DNA of 64,000 nt, taken from positions 2,542,001-2,606,000 of the forward strand of contig NZ_CP051627.1 of the NCBI RefSeq assembly GCF_023208015.1, written 5' to 3'. Of this stretch, positions 8,468-16,767 are shown piece by piece. Each line of letters begins with the position of its first letter. Within the stretch, counting starts at the first letter, position 1. Under the pieces are notes generated by a model. The model was given only the letters and a program-made list of their open reading frames with translations. It did no database searches and was not told the DNA's origin. The DNA comes from Thermobifida alba (GTDB lineage Bacteria > Actinomycetota > Actinomycetes > Streptosporangiales > Streptosporangiaceae). A program made the translations under genes and the position numbers.

Positions 8468-8527
8468 CGCCTCGGACAACCAGGTGGCGGCTGTATGCCG
8501 TAGATCATGGATGCGCGCGTTCTCCAC
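8468..8527 (-). pseudogene. Tyrosine recombinase (phage/ICE integrase) C-terminal remnant
   Basis: Translation gives ARIHDLRHTAATWLSEAG, the conserved HxLRHT box of tyrosine recombinases with the catalytic His and Arg. The frame is closed by a stop just upstream, and the residues after SEAG are not integrase-like, so only about 20 codons survive of a gene of roughly 400. The fragment's 3' end points toward the tRNA-Arg 3' end, the usual arrangement for integrative elements of the pSAM2 type. This is read as a relic of an excised or decayed element. Confidence 0.6.
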
Positions 8528-8624
8528 CCCGGCCCGCCCCCGAAGGGGGCGGTCAGTGCCAGGACGCCCCGGCCGGCCCGCGTCCGGGCGGCGCGCGGTC
8601 TCCCGGACCAGCGGGGCGGGGCGC

Positions 8625-8852
8625 TCATTCGGGGATCCGGCCTCCGGCGACCATGACGACGAAGCCCAGCACGGCCAGGCTCAGGTTGGCGTACAGCTCG
8701 TACCCGGTGAGCAGGTCGATACGGGGGATGACGACCCGGTTGAAGACGTTGAGGAACGCCCCCATGAACGGTTGGACGTAGAGGTGGTCGACGGCTCCGC
8801 TGAGGCCCATGAGCATCAGCAGGAAACCCGCGGTCTGCAGGGGTTGGCGCAT
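8625..8852 (-). CDS. Small hydrophobic membrane protein, unknown function
   Basis: The protein has 75 residues and two likely membrane spans: about 7-24, and about 50-70 around LSLAVLGFVVMVAGG. The intervening segment is NVFNRVVIPRIDLLTGYELY. I do not recognise the family. The start lacks a ribosome binding site but TAGCGT lies about 12 bp upstream, consistent with a leaderless transcript. Confidence 0.6.
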   Translation of the reverse strand: MRQPLQTAGFLLMLMGLSGAVDHLYVQPFMGAFLNVFNRVVIPRIDLLTGYELYANLSLAVLGFVVMVAGGRIPE

Positions 8853-9034
8853 GCCGTCGACGCTAGGGGCGCCGCCCGGCCGCGCGGATCGGTCCGCGGG
8901 ATGCTCTCCGCCGACCGAGGTCTCCGGTCGGCGGGGAGCGGGCGCGACGAAAGTATCGGTTCCGGTGACCGGGGTATCGGCCCGCGCGTTCGCGGTGGAA
9001 CGGCCGCGCGCGGGGCCCGTAGGCTCGTCCTCTG

Positions 9035-10162
9035 ATGACCGGGTTCACGCGTTCCCGCGGCCTGCGCGACTGGCTGGTGGACTGCTGCCTGTTCGTGACC
9101 GCGGTGGTCTGGGGTGTGGTGCTGTCCGGGGTGCGCCTGGAGGAGGGCGCGGTCCCCGACGTGGTCCCGGCGTGGCTGTTCACCCTCGACCAGTTGACGG
9201 GCGTGCTGGGCTGCGCGGCGCTGTGGCTGCGCCGCCGGTGGCCGACCGGGCTGGCCGTGGCGCTGGTGCTGCTGTCGGTGTTCTCCGAGACGATCGCCGG
9301 GGCGATGCTGGTGGCGCTGTTCTCGGTGGCCGTGCACCGGCCGCCGCGCACCAGCCTGGCCGTCTTCGGGCTCAGCCTGTTCACCGCATTCGGCTACGTG
9401 CTGCTCCGCCCCGAGCCGGGCACCCCCGCTCTCCTGCTGTTCCTGCTGGGTGCGGCGTTGCAGGGGGTCGCGGTCGGCTGGGGTCTGTTCGTGCACCACC
9501 GCCGCCGCCTGGTGGCGTCGCTGCGGGAGCGCGCCGAGGCGGAGGCGCGGCGCGCGGCCCGTGAGGAGATCGCCCGGGAGATCCACGACGTGCTGGGGCA
9601 CCGGCTGTCGCTGCTGAGCGTGCACGCCGGGGCGTTGGAGTACCGGCCGGACGCGCCCGCCGAGGACGTCGCCCGCGCGGCCCGCGTCATCCGGGAGAGC
9701 GCCCACCAGGCGCTGCAGGACCTGCGCCAGGTCGTGGGAGTGCTGCGCGCCCCCGTCGGGGAGCTGCCGCAGCCCGTCTTCGCCGACCTCTCCCACCTGG
9801 TCGAGGAGGCCGAGCGGGCCGGGACGCCGGTCCGGCTGGAGGCCGAGGTCGACGGGGACGTGCCCGACCCGGCGGGCCGCACCGCCTACCGGATCGTGCA
9901 GGAGGCGCTGACCAATGTCCGCAAGCACGCCCCGGGCGCGGCGGTGACCGTGCGCGTCGCCGGGGCGGCGGGTGAGGGGCTGGAGGTGGCGGTGGTCAAC
10001 ACCGCGCCCGCGCCGGGCTCGGGGGCGGTGCCAGCGGCCGGGTCCGGGCAGGGGCTGCTGGGGCTGGCCGAGCGGGTGGACCTGGCCGGGGGGAGCCTGG
10101 AGTACGGGCCGCTCGCCGACGGTGGCTGGCGGCTCGCGGCCCGGCTACCCTGGCCGTCGTGA
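9035..10162 (+). CDS. Two-component sensor histidine kinase (NarX/DesK type, HisKA_3)
   Basis: The protein has 375 residues. About five membrane spans fill residues 10-155 with no obvious periplasmic sensor domain. The dimerisation/phosphoacceptor region contains EIAREIHDVLGHRLSLLSVH with phospho-acceptor His184, followed by a HATPase domain (EALTNVRKHAPG as N-box, GQGLLGLAERV as G-box). It phosphorylates the response regulator whose GTG start overlaps its stop (GTGA), so the two are translationally coupled. The start is probably leaderless, with TAGGCT about 12 bp upstream. The signal is unknown. Confidence 0.94.
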   Translation: MTGFTRSRGLRDWLVDCCLFVTAVVWGVVLSGVRLEEGAVPDVVPAWLFTLDQLTGVLGCAALWLRRRWPTGLAVALVLLSVFSETIAGAMLVALFSVAVHRPPRTSLAVFGLSLFTAFGYVLLRPEPGTPALLLFLLGAALQGVAVGWGLFVHHRRRLVASLRERAEAEARRAAREEIAREIHDVLGHRLSLLSVHAGALEYRPDAPAEDVARAARVIRESAHQALQDLRQVVGVLRAPVGELPQPVFADLSHLVEEAERAGTPVRLEAEVDGDVPDPAGRTAYRIVQEALTNVRKHAPGAAVTVRVAGAAGEGLEVAVVNTAPAPGSGAVPAAGSGQGLLGLAERVDLAGGSLEYGPLADGGWRLAARLPWPS

Positions 10163-10845
10163 CCTCGCCTGCCGACACGCCGATCAGGGTGCTGCTCGTC
10201 GACGACGACCCGCTGGTGCGCGCCGGGCTGACGATGATGCTGGGCGGCGCGCCGGACCTGCGGGTGGTCGGCGAGGCGGGCGACGGTGAGCAGGCACTGG
10301 CCCTGGCCGCCGAGTGCCGTCCCGACGTGGTGCTGATGGACATCCGCATGCCCGGTGTGGACGGGTTGGCCGCCACCGAGCGGCTGCGGACGAGCGCGGA
10401 CGCCCCCGAGGTGATCGTGCTGACCACCTTCGACGCCGACCGGCACGTGCTGCGGGCGCTGCGCGCCGGGGCCGCCGGGTTCCTGGTGAAGGACACCCCG
10501 CCGGAGGAGATCGTGGCGGCGGTGCGGCAGGTGGCGCGCGGCAACCCGGTGCTGTCGCCGGAGGTGACGCGCCGGCTCATCGCGCGGGTCGCCGAGTCCG
10601 GCGAGGACCGGCGGCGGGACCGCGCCCGGCGGCGGCTGGCCCAGCTCAACGACCGGGAGCGGGAGGTGGCCGTGGCGGTGGGCCGCGGCCTGTCCAACGC
10701 GCAGATCGGCGCGGCGCTGCACCTGAGCGTGCCCACGGTCAAGACGCACGTCTCCGCCGTCCTGGCCAGGTTCGGTTTCACCAACCGGGTGCAGATCGCG
10801 CTGCTGGTGCACGACGCGGGCCTGCTCGACGACGAGGAGGAGTGA
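10159..10845 (+). CDS. NarL/LuxR-family response regulator
   Basis: The protein has 228 residues. The receiver domain (about 5-125) has the acidic pocket VDDDP and phospho-acceptor Asp61 in LMDIRMPGVDG, with the Lys of VKDTPPEE closing the site. A LuxR-type helix-turn-helix (about 155-215) contains LNDREREVAVAVGRGLSNAQIG and PTVKTHVSAVLARF. It overlaps the kinase gene by 4 bp and is its cognate partner. Target genes cannot be told from the sequence; the operon ends here, facing the convergent aminopropyltransferase gene 6 bp away. Confidence 0.95.
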   Translation: MTSPADTPIRVLLVDDDPLVRAGLTMMLGGAPDLRVVGEAGDGEQALALAAECRPDVVLMDIRMPGVDGLAATERLRTSADAPEVIVLTTFDADRHVLRALRAGAAGFLVKDTPPEEIVAAVRQVARGNPVLSPEVTRRLIARVAESGEDRRRDRARRRLAQLNDREREVAVAVGRGLSNAQIGAALHLSVPTVKTHVSAVLARFGFTNRVQIALLVHDAGLLDDEEE

Positions 10846-10851
10846 CCCCGC

Positions 10852-12441
10852 TCAGTAGCCGGCCCAGGCGTTGCGGTGGTAGTCGATGATGCGCGGGTGC
10901 AGCAGGGTGGACGGCAGGGGTTCGCCCTGGGCGTCCGGGCGGCGGTCCTTGGGGAAGACCTGGGCGGCCTCCAGCACCGCCGCGTCCAGGAAGGCGGTGT
11001 CGGGCGCGTCGGCGGGCAGCGCCAGTTCGGGGGCGCGGTCGGTGCGGGCCAGGAAGAACCCCCAGTTGCCGAAGCTGGGCACGTCCACGTTGTAGGGGGT
11101 GGTGTGCAGTCCCGCCTCGTGCATGCTGCGCTGCACGCTCCAGTAGGCGCGGGGCGCGAAGTACGGCGACCCGGCCTGCACGACGGCCCGGGCGTCCGCC
11201 GTCATGGCCTGGCGCAGCAGCCCGTAGAACTCCACCGAGTACAGCTTCGCGGTGGCGACGTCGTCGGGGTCGGGCAGGTCCGCGACGACCGCGTCGAAGC
11301 GGTCGGCGGTGGTGCGCAGCCAGGTGAACGCGTCGTCGTTGACGACGGTGACCCTCGGGTCGTCGAGGGCGCCGCGGTTGAGTTCGCTGATCCGGGGGTG
11401 GGTGCGGGCCAGTTCCACCACGGCCGGGTCCAGGTCGACCAGGACGACGCGCGCCACGTCCTCATAGGCGAGGATCTCGCGCAGCGCCAGTCCGTCGCCG
11501 CCGCCCAGCACGAGGACGTCGCGGCGCGGCCCGTCCATCACCGGGTGGACCAGCGACTCGTGGTAGCGGTACTCGTCCAGGGACGAGAACTGCAGGTCGC
11601 CGTTGAGGAACAGGCGCAGGTCGGTGCGGGCCAGGTTCTCGGTGAGGACGATCTCCTGGTAGTCGGAGCGCTGCGCGTGCACGACGGGGTCGCGGTACAG
11701 GGCCTGGCGGGCGTCGACCTCGAAGCGGTCGGACAGCGCCAGCACGCTCACCGACGCTGCCATGACCAGGGCGAGCCCGGCGGCGAGTCCGGCCGTGCCG
11801 AGCCGGGTGAGGGAGCGGCGGAACAGCCACAGCACGACCGCCATGCCGGTGACCGCGTTGACCATGCCGACCAGCACCACGCCCTCCAGCAGGCCGAAGG
11901 CGGGCAGCAGCAGGAACGGGAAGGCGAGGCCGCCGATGAGGCCGCCCACGTAGTCGGCGGCGAACAGGTCGGCGACGGCGGTGGCGGCCTCCTGGCGGCG
12001 GATGCGCTGGATGAGGGTCATCAGCAGCGGGATCTCCGCGCCGATGAGCACGCCGATGAGGAAGGACAGGCCCACGAGGGCGGGCTGGTAGAGGGAGAAC
12101 CAGGCGAACGCCGCGTACAGGACCAGCACCGACAGGCCGCCGACCAGCGACAGCAGGCCCTCGACGACGGCGAACCAGAACGCGGGCCGCTCGGTGAGCC
12201 GTTTGGACGCCAGCGAGCCGACGCCCATCGCGAAGACCATCACCGCCAGCACCACGGACGCCTGGGTGATGGTGTCGCCGAGCAGGTAGCTGCCGAGGGC
12301 GACGAGCGCGAGCTCGTAGACGAGGCCGCACGCGGCGCAGACGAACACCGCGAACAGCACGGCGAAGCGGGCCAGCCGCGGCGGCACGGGAAGCCGCTCG
12401 GCCTGGCCCGCCGGGTGTTCGGCGACGGCGGGGTCGGCCAT
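10852..12441 (-). CDS. Membrane-fused polyamine aminopropyltransferase (spermidine synthase-like)
   Basis: The protein has 529 residues. The N-terminal half holds about six or seven membrane spans. The C-terminal domain (about 230-500) is a spermidine-synthase fold: QRSDYQEIVLTENL, LFLNGDLQFSSLDEYRYHE, the dcAdoMet-binding VLVLGGGDGLALRE, VDLDPAVVELAR, and an active-site-like DLPDPDDVATAKLYSVEFY that keeps the acidic residue and Tyr. It may transfer aminopropyl groups at the membrane. It is last in a five-gene leftward operon and its start overlaps the DUF350 stop (ATGA). Confidence 0.9.
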   Translation of the reverse strand: MADPAVAEHPAGQAERLPVPPRLARFAVLFAVFVCAACGLVYELALVALGSYLLGDTITQASVVLAVMVFAMGVGSLASKRLTERPAFWFAVVEGLLSLVGGLSVLVLYAAFAWFSLYQPALVGLSFLIGVLIGAEIPLLMTLIQRIRRQEAATAVADLFAADYVGGLIGGLAFPFLLLPAFGLLEGVVLVGMVNAVTGMAVVLWLFRRSLTRLGTAGLAAGLALVMAASVSVLALSDRFEVDARQALYRDPVVHAQRSDYQEIVLTENLARTDLRLFLNGDLQFSSLDEYRYHESLVHPVMDGPRRDVLVLGGGDGLALREILAYEDVARVVLVDLDPAVVELARTHPRISELNRGALDDPRVTVVNDDAFTWLRTTADRFDAVVADLPDPDDVATAKLYSVEFYGLLRQAMTADARAVVQAGSPYFAPRAYWSVQRSMHEAGLHTTPYNVDVPSFGNWGFFLARTDRAPELALPADAPDTAFLDAAVLEAAQVFPKDRRPDAQGEPLPSTLLHPRIIDYHRNAWAGY

Positions 12442-12863
12442 CAGTAGATGGCGGTGGCCACGACCGCCGCGACCGCCAGGTGCGCGGAGGCGTTGACCCA
12501 GGCCGCGGGGTGCAGCTCGGTCTCGGCGACGATGGAGCCGAGCTTGCCGGGGGTGAGCAGGTCGATGAGGACGAACGACAGCGCCATGATGACCAGGCCC
12601 ACCAGCCCGTAGACGGCGGTGCTGACCAGTCCGGCGGCCAGCCCCTCGGCGCTGGTGGCGATGGCGGTGGCGACCACGATCGCCACGCCCAGGGTGTTGG
12701 AGGAGACGATGAGGGTGGCGTTGCGGTTGCGGTCGCTCCAGATCAGCTCGTGCAGTTTGCCGGGGGTGAGCAGGTCGACGATCAGGTAGCCCAGGGCCAT
12801 CAGCGCGATGCCGACCACCCCGTAGGCCAGGCAGGCGAGGACGTCGATGAGCAGTAGGTACAT
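12441..12863 (-). CDS. DUF350 membrane protein
   Basis: The protein has 140 residues in two homologous halves, each with a LIDLLTPGKL-type motif (IVDLLTPGKLHELIW and LIDLLTPGKLGSIVA) and a pair of hydrophobic segments, giving four membrane spans. This duplicated arrangement is typical of DUF350 (YjfL-like) proteins, which occur beside spermidine-synthase-like genes and in envelope-stress loci. Function is unproven. It is translationally coupled to the aminopropyltransferase downstream. Confidence 0.88.
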   Translation of the reverse strand: MYLLLIDVLACLAYGVVGIALMALGYLIVDLLTPGKLHELIWSDRNRNATLIVSSNTLGVAIVVATAIATSAEGLAAGLVSTAVYGLVGLVIMALSFVLIDLLTPGKLGSIVAETELHPAAWVNASAHLAVAAVVATAIY

Positions 12864-12906
12864 GGGGGTTTCTCCTCGGTCGGGTCGGTGTGGTACGGGG
12901 CGGGGG

Positions 12907-13335
12907 CTACTTGCCCCAGCCGGGGCCGCCGCCCCGGTTGGAGCTGCCGCTCCCGGAACTGCTGCCGCCGAAGAACCAGACGCCTCCGCCGCTGCTGCTG
13001 GAAGAAGAAGAGGAGGAGCCGCCGCGGCGGCCGTCGTCGCAGCCGACGTAGACGTACTGGCCGTTGCGCTTGTCGTAGTCGCCGTCGTTGGGGTCGTACT
13101 CGTAGCGGATCTCCCGGCCGTAGTCGCCCCTGTTGGCGCCGACGAAGCGGTACTGGCCGCCCGACTTCTCGTAGTCGCCCCGGCCCGGCTGGTACACGTA
13201 CACCTCCTCCCGGTCGTAGTCGCCGCAGCGGGCGCCGGAGGAGCTGCACGAGGCCGCGAAGATGACGATGAGCGCCAGCACGCCCAAGCCGACGAGCACG
13301 CTCTTCTTGACGGTGGCGGAGTGGTCAGCGGTCAT
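12907..13335 (-). CDS. Lipoprotein-like protein with GDY repeats
   Basis: The protein has 142 residues. An N-terminal hydrophobic segment ends at FAASC, an imperfect lipobox. The core has about four imperfect repeats around GDY and aromatic pairs (CGDYDREEVYVYQPGRGDYE, QYRFVGANRGDYG, DGDYDKRNGQYVYVG). The tail has nine consecutive Ser, then Gly/Ser-rich sequence ending RGGGPGWGK. It occupies the slot where relatives of this operon carry a DUF4247-type protein (from memory), and the GGGPG.GK tail is compatible. The start overlaps the end of the DUF2617 gene. Confidence 0.72.
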   Translation of the reverse strand: MTADHSATVKKSVLVGLGVLALIVIFAASCSSSGARCGDYDREEVYVYQPGRGDYEKSGGQYRFVGANRGDYGREIRYEYDPNDGDYDKRNGQYVYVGCDDGRRGGSSSSSSSSSGGGVWFFGGSSSGSGSSNRGGGPGWGK

Positions 13336-13870
13336 GGCCGGGGGTCTTCCTTCCGGGGGGCGGAGGGCTGAGGACGGTGGTGGACACGGTGGCCACCAGT
13401 TCGCCGCTCTGCGGGTAGGCGTGCCAGGTCAGCCAGTGCAGTACCGGCCCGGCGGCGGCCACCAGCAGCGCGGTGACCGCGAGGGGGTCCCCGGGGAAGA
13501 CGGCCGACAGCGCGTCGGAGCGGTCGGCCAGCCGGTCGCGGACGGCGGCGGCGCGGGCGGCGAACTCGGCGGGGCCGAGACGGCGCACGGAGCTGGCGAA
13601 GTGGTAGCGCATCGTGCCCGGTACGCGCGGCGCCGCTTCCTCGGGCAGGCCGCCGGGGACATCCGGCAGGCAGGCGACGGTCTCCACGAGACGGTCCGGG
13701 CCGTGGTCCACGACCACCTGGTGGGAGGCGCCCAGCACGCGCAGGCGGACGCGGGCCCCGGCCAGGTGCACGGTGCGTTCGACCAGCGGCTCGACGGGCC
13801 GGTGGGTGACGCTCCAGGCGAGGTCGGCGGCGCGGGTGTCGCTGAACGGGACGTCGACGGCGACGCGCAT
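13325..13870 (-). CDS. DUF2617 family protein
   Basis: A soluble protein of 181 residues, beginning MRVAVDVPFSDTRAADLAW. Features that fit DUF2617 are a beta-rich N-terminal part with the LGASHQVVV segment and the MRYHFASSVRRLGPAEFAARA region. The function is not known. It starts 2 bp after the DUF4178 stop and overlaps the next gene by 11 bp, so the operon is tightly coupled. A longer frame upstream is a shadow of the DUF4178 gene. Confidence 0.8.
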   Translation of the reverse strand: MRVAVDVPFSDTRAADLAWSVTHRPVEPLVERTVHLAGARVRLRVLGASHQVVVDHGPDRLVETVACLPDVPGGLPEEAAPRVPGTMRYHFASSVRRLGPAEFAARAAAVRDRLADRSDALSAVFPGDPLAVTALLVAAAGPVLHWLTWHAYPQSGELVATVSTTVLSPPPPGRKTPGHDR

Positions 13871-13871
13871 G

Positions 13872-14474
13872 TCAGTTGCTGCCGGGGTAGACGGTGAGGC
13901 TGCCGGGGGCGACGTCGGTGCCGAGGCTGGCCTCCCAGGAGCCGTGGTCGAACCGTTCGAACGCCAGGTGCCTGCCGTCGGGTCCCTCGTAGTCGGCGTA
14001 GTCCATGCCGCCGCTGGCGCGCAGGCCGGTGGTGCCCTCGGAACGGTAGGCGGCGGTGCCGCGCTCCACGAGTCGGTAGGTGACGCCTTCGACGGTGAGC
14101 TGCTTGGGGCCGGGGACGACGTCCAGGTCGGGGCGGCTGGTCCACAGCACCAGCTGCACGTCGGGGTCCTCCTCCACCGACAGCCAGCGCCGCTGTCCGG
14201 TGCCGCCCTCGTCGACGAAGTGCTCGGCCCACTCCCAGCCGCCTTCGGACAGTCGCAGGGTGCCGCGCACCCAGACCCGTTCGACACCGAAGTCGAGCAT
14301 GTCGCCGACCTTGATGGTGCGCGGGTCGCCCTGGGTGCCCTGGTCGGCGAAGGGGTCCTGCGGGGGCTTGGGGGCGGGCGGCGGGGCGGCGGCCCGCTTC
14401 CTGCGCTCCCGGACCAGCAGGTAGATCACGACCGCCGCGAGGGCGAGGGCCGTCAACAGGATCACTTCGCGCAC
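13872..14474 (-). CDS. DUF4178 domain protein, membrane-anchored
   Basis: The protein has 200 residues from a GTG with GAGGAG upstream; the frame is open for 40 more codons but these look non-coding. An N-terminal span (REVILLTALALAAVVIYLLV) is followed by a cytoplasmic-type basic stretch and a DUF4178 domain: KVGDMLDFGVERVWVRGTLRL, then WSVEEDP-like and YRSEGTTGLRASGGMDYADYEG segments. It is the first gene of the leftward operon reaching the aminopropyltransferase. The DUF4178/DUF350/aminopropyltransferase association is known from comparative genomics; the biochemistry is not. Confidence 0.82.
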   Translation of the reverse strand: MREVILLTALALAAVVIYLLVRERRKRAAAPPPAPKPPQDPFADQGTQGDPRTIKVGDMLDFGVERVWVRGTLRLSEGGWEWAEHFVDEGGTGQRRWLSVEEDPDVQLVLWTSRPDLDVVPGPKQLTVEGVTYRLVERGTAAYRSEGTTGLRASGGMDYADYEGPDGRHLAFERFDHGSWEASLGTDVAPGSLTVYPGSN

Positions 14475-14773
14475 GCCGGTGTTCTCCTCGTTCTCAACTG
14501 TGCCGATGGTCGCATGCCGGGACGGGAGCCGTCCAACCTGTCCGCAACGGCTGCACCCTGCTGTGGGACGGGGAAGCAGGACACTTCCGTTCACGCCGTT
14601 GCGTTTTCGTTATGCATTTTCCACGTGTCGCCCTGGCTTTTCCCCGGCACCGCCCCCGCGCGGGTCGGCCCCGCGGTCCCGTCCCCGTTCCGTCCGGATC
14701 GTGCGGGTTAGTTCTCCCGGGGGCGGAGCAGAAGTGAAGGGGACGGTTGAGACGACTTCCTGGGGAGGCTTCC

Positions 14774-16759
14774 ATGCCACAGCGCGACGACGCGGCGGCG
14801 GTCGACACCGCGGCCCTGCGCGACCTGTTGGACGGCCGGTGGGCCGCGGTACGGCGCCGCGCCCGCGAGGTGCTGCGCGGCCCGGAGTTCGCGCCCCGGC
14901 ACGGCCTGGGCATGGAGGAGCACCGCGCCCGCGTCACCGGGCAGCTGCACACGCTCGCCGGAACGGACCTGGCCCGCTACGGGTTCTCCCCCGAGTACGG
15001 GGGCGCGGGGGACGTGGGCGCCTCCGTGGTGGCCTTCGAGATGCTCGTGTGCGACCTGTCGCTGATGGTGAAGCTGGGCGTGCAGTGGGGCCTGTTCGGC
15101 GGCGCGATCCAGGCGCTGGGCACCGAGCGGCACCACGCCGCCTACCTGCCGGGGGTGATGTCGTTGGAGATCCCCGGCTGCTTCGCGATGACGGAGACCG
15201 GGCACGGCTCCGACGTGCAGGGGCTGCGCACCACCGCGACGTTCGACCCGGACACCGACGAGTTCGTGGTGCACACCCCGGACGAGGCGGCCCGCAAGGA
15301 CTACATCGGCAACGCGGCCCGCGACGGCCGGCTGGCCGTGGTGTTCGCGCAGCTGGTCACGGGCGGGCAGCGGCACGGTGTGCACGCGCTGCTGGTGCCG
15401 GTCCGCGACGCCGACGGCGCTCCGATGCCGGGGGTGCGCATCGAGGACTGCGGCCCCAAGGCGGGACTGAACGGGGTGGACAACGGCCGCCTCTGGTTCG
15501 ACCGGGTGCGGGTGCCGCGGACCGCGCTGCTCAACCGGTACGGGGACGTGGCCGCCGACGGCACCTACTCCAGTCCCATCGCCAACCCGAACCGGCGGTT
15601 CTTCACCATGCTGGGCACGCTGGTGCGCGGCCGGATCAGCGTGGCGGGGGGCGCGGGCAGCGCCACGAAGGCGGCGCTGGCGATCGCCGTCCGCTACGGC
15701 GAGGTCCGCCGCCAGTTCTCCCGCCCCGACCGCGACGAGGAGGTGGTGCTGCTGGACTACCTCGCCCACCAGCGCCGCCTGCTGCCCGCCCTGGCCCGCA
15801 CCTACGCGCTGCACTTCGCCCAGGAGGAGCTGGTGTCGCGGCTGCACGACGGGCTGAGCGGCGAGCCGCTGGACGACCGCGGCCAGCGGGAGCTGGAGGC
15901 GCACGCCGCCGGGTTGAAGGCGGTCGCCACCTGGCACGCCTCCGAGACCATCCAGACCTGCCGGGAGGCGTGCGGCGGCGCGGGCTACCTGGAGGAGAAC
16001 CGGCTGCCGCAGCTGCGCGCCGACACCGACGTGTTCACCACGTTCGAGGGCGACAACACGGTGCTGCTGCAACTGGTCGGCAAGAGCCTGCTCACCAACT
16101 ACCGGCAGGAGTTCGGCAGCCTGGACACACTCGGCATGGCCAAGTTCGTGGCCGGGCAGTTCCTGGGCACCGTGGTGGAGCGCACCGCCGCCCGGTCGCT
16201 GCTGGACCGGCTGGTGCAGGCCGCGCCGGGCCGCGACGGCGAGGCCGGCCTGCTGGACCGGGAGTGGCAGCGGGCGCTGCTGGAGGACCGGGAGAACCAC
16301 GTGCTGGAGGGGCTGGCGCGGCGGCTGCGCGCCGCGTCCGCCGCGGGCGCGGACCCGTTCGCGGTCTTCAACGACGTGCAGGACCACGTGCTGCTGGCGG
16401 CGCGCGCCCACGTGGACCGGCTGGTGTTCGAGGCGTTCGCCGCCGCCGTGGACCGGGCCGGCGACGCGGGCACGCGCACCGTGCTGGGGATGCTGTGCGA
16501 CCTGTCGACGCTGTCGCTGGTGGAGCGGGAACGCGCCTGGTTCCTGGAGCACGAGCGGCTCACCCCGGCCCGCGCCAAGGCGGTCACCGCCGCCGTGAAC
16601 TCGCTGTGCCGCAGGCTGCGTCCGCACGCCCGCGCCCTGGTGGACGCGTTCGGGTTGAACGACGAGTGGCTGGCCGCGCCGATCGCGCTGGGCGCGGAGG
16701 AGGCCCGCCAGGCGGAGCAGGCCCGCGCCGGGGAGCCGGTGGGCGCGTCGTCCGGCTGA
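14774..16759 (+). CDS. Acyl-CoA dehydrogenase/oxidase family protein
   Basis: The protein has 661 residues, longer than typical acyl-CoA dehydrogenases (about 390) and matching the acyl-CoA oxidase layout. The N-terminal domain leads to the FAD-binding middle domain (CFAMTETGHGSDVQGL, GPKAGLNGVDNGRLWFDRVRVP). The C-terminal helical domain carries CREACGGAGYLEENRLP and TTFEGDNTVLLQLVGKSLL, an oxidase-type signature in which the Glu of FEGDN is the likely base. It should catalyse the first step of beta-oxidation with FAD. The start has GGGGAGG upstream. It converges on an Lrp-type regulator. Confidence 0.92.
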   Translation: MPQRDDAAAVDTAALRDLLDGRWAAVRRRAREVLRGPEFAPRHGLGMEEHRARVTGQLHTLAGTDLARYGFSPEYGGAGDVGASVVAFEMLVCDLSLMVKLGVQWGLFGGAIQALGTERHHAAYLPGVMSLEIPGCFAMTETGHGSDVQGLRTTATFDPDTDEFVVHTPDEAARKDYIGNAARDGRLAVVFAQLVTGGQRHGVHALLVPVRDADGAPMPGVRIEDCGPKAGLNGVDNGRLWFDRVRVPRTALLNRYGDVAADGTYSSPIANPNRRFFTMLGTLVRGRISVAGGAGSATKAALAIAVRYGEVRRQFSRPDRDEEVVLLDYLAHQRRLLPALARTYALHFAQEELVSRLHDGLSGEPLDDRGQRELEAHAAGLKAVATWHASETIQTCREACGGAGYLEENRLPQLRADTDVFTTFEGDNTVLLQLVGKSLLTNYRQEFGSLDTLGMAKFVAGQFLGTVVERTAARSLLDRLVQAAPGRDGEAGLLDREWQRALLEDRENHVLEGLARRLRAASAAGADPFAVFNDVQDHVLLAARAHVDRLVFEAFAAAVDRAGDAGTRTVLGMLCDLSTLSLVERERAWFLEHERLTPARAKAVTAAVNSLCRRLRPHARALVDAFGLNDEWLAAPIALGAEEARQAEQARAGEPVGASSG

Positions 16760-16767
16760 GCCCGGGG

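Larger units (their letters stand above)
8311..8624. other. Gene-poor tRNA-flanking stretch with recombinase scrap
   Basis: It holds only the tRNA hairpin and a short recombinase remnant on the minus strand (listed separately). The remnant's codons include CAT, GAT, CTA and ACA, unlike the G/C-ending codons of neighbouring genes, which suggests foreign decayed DNA. Confidence 0.5.
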
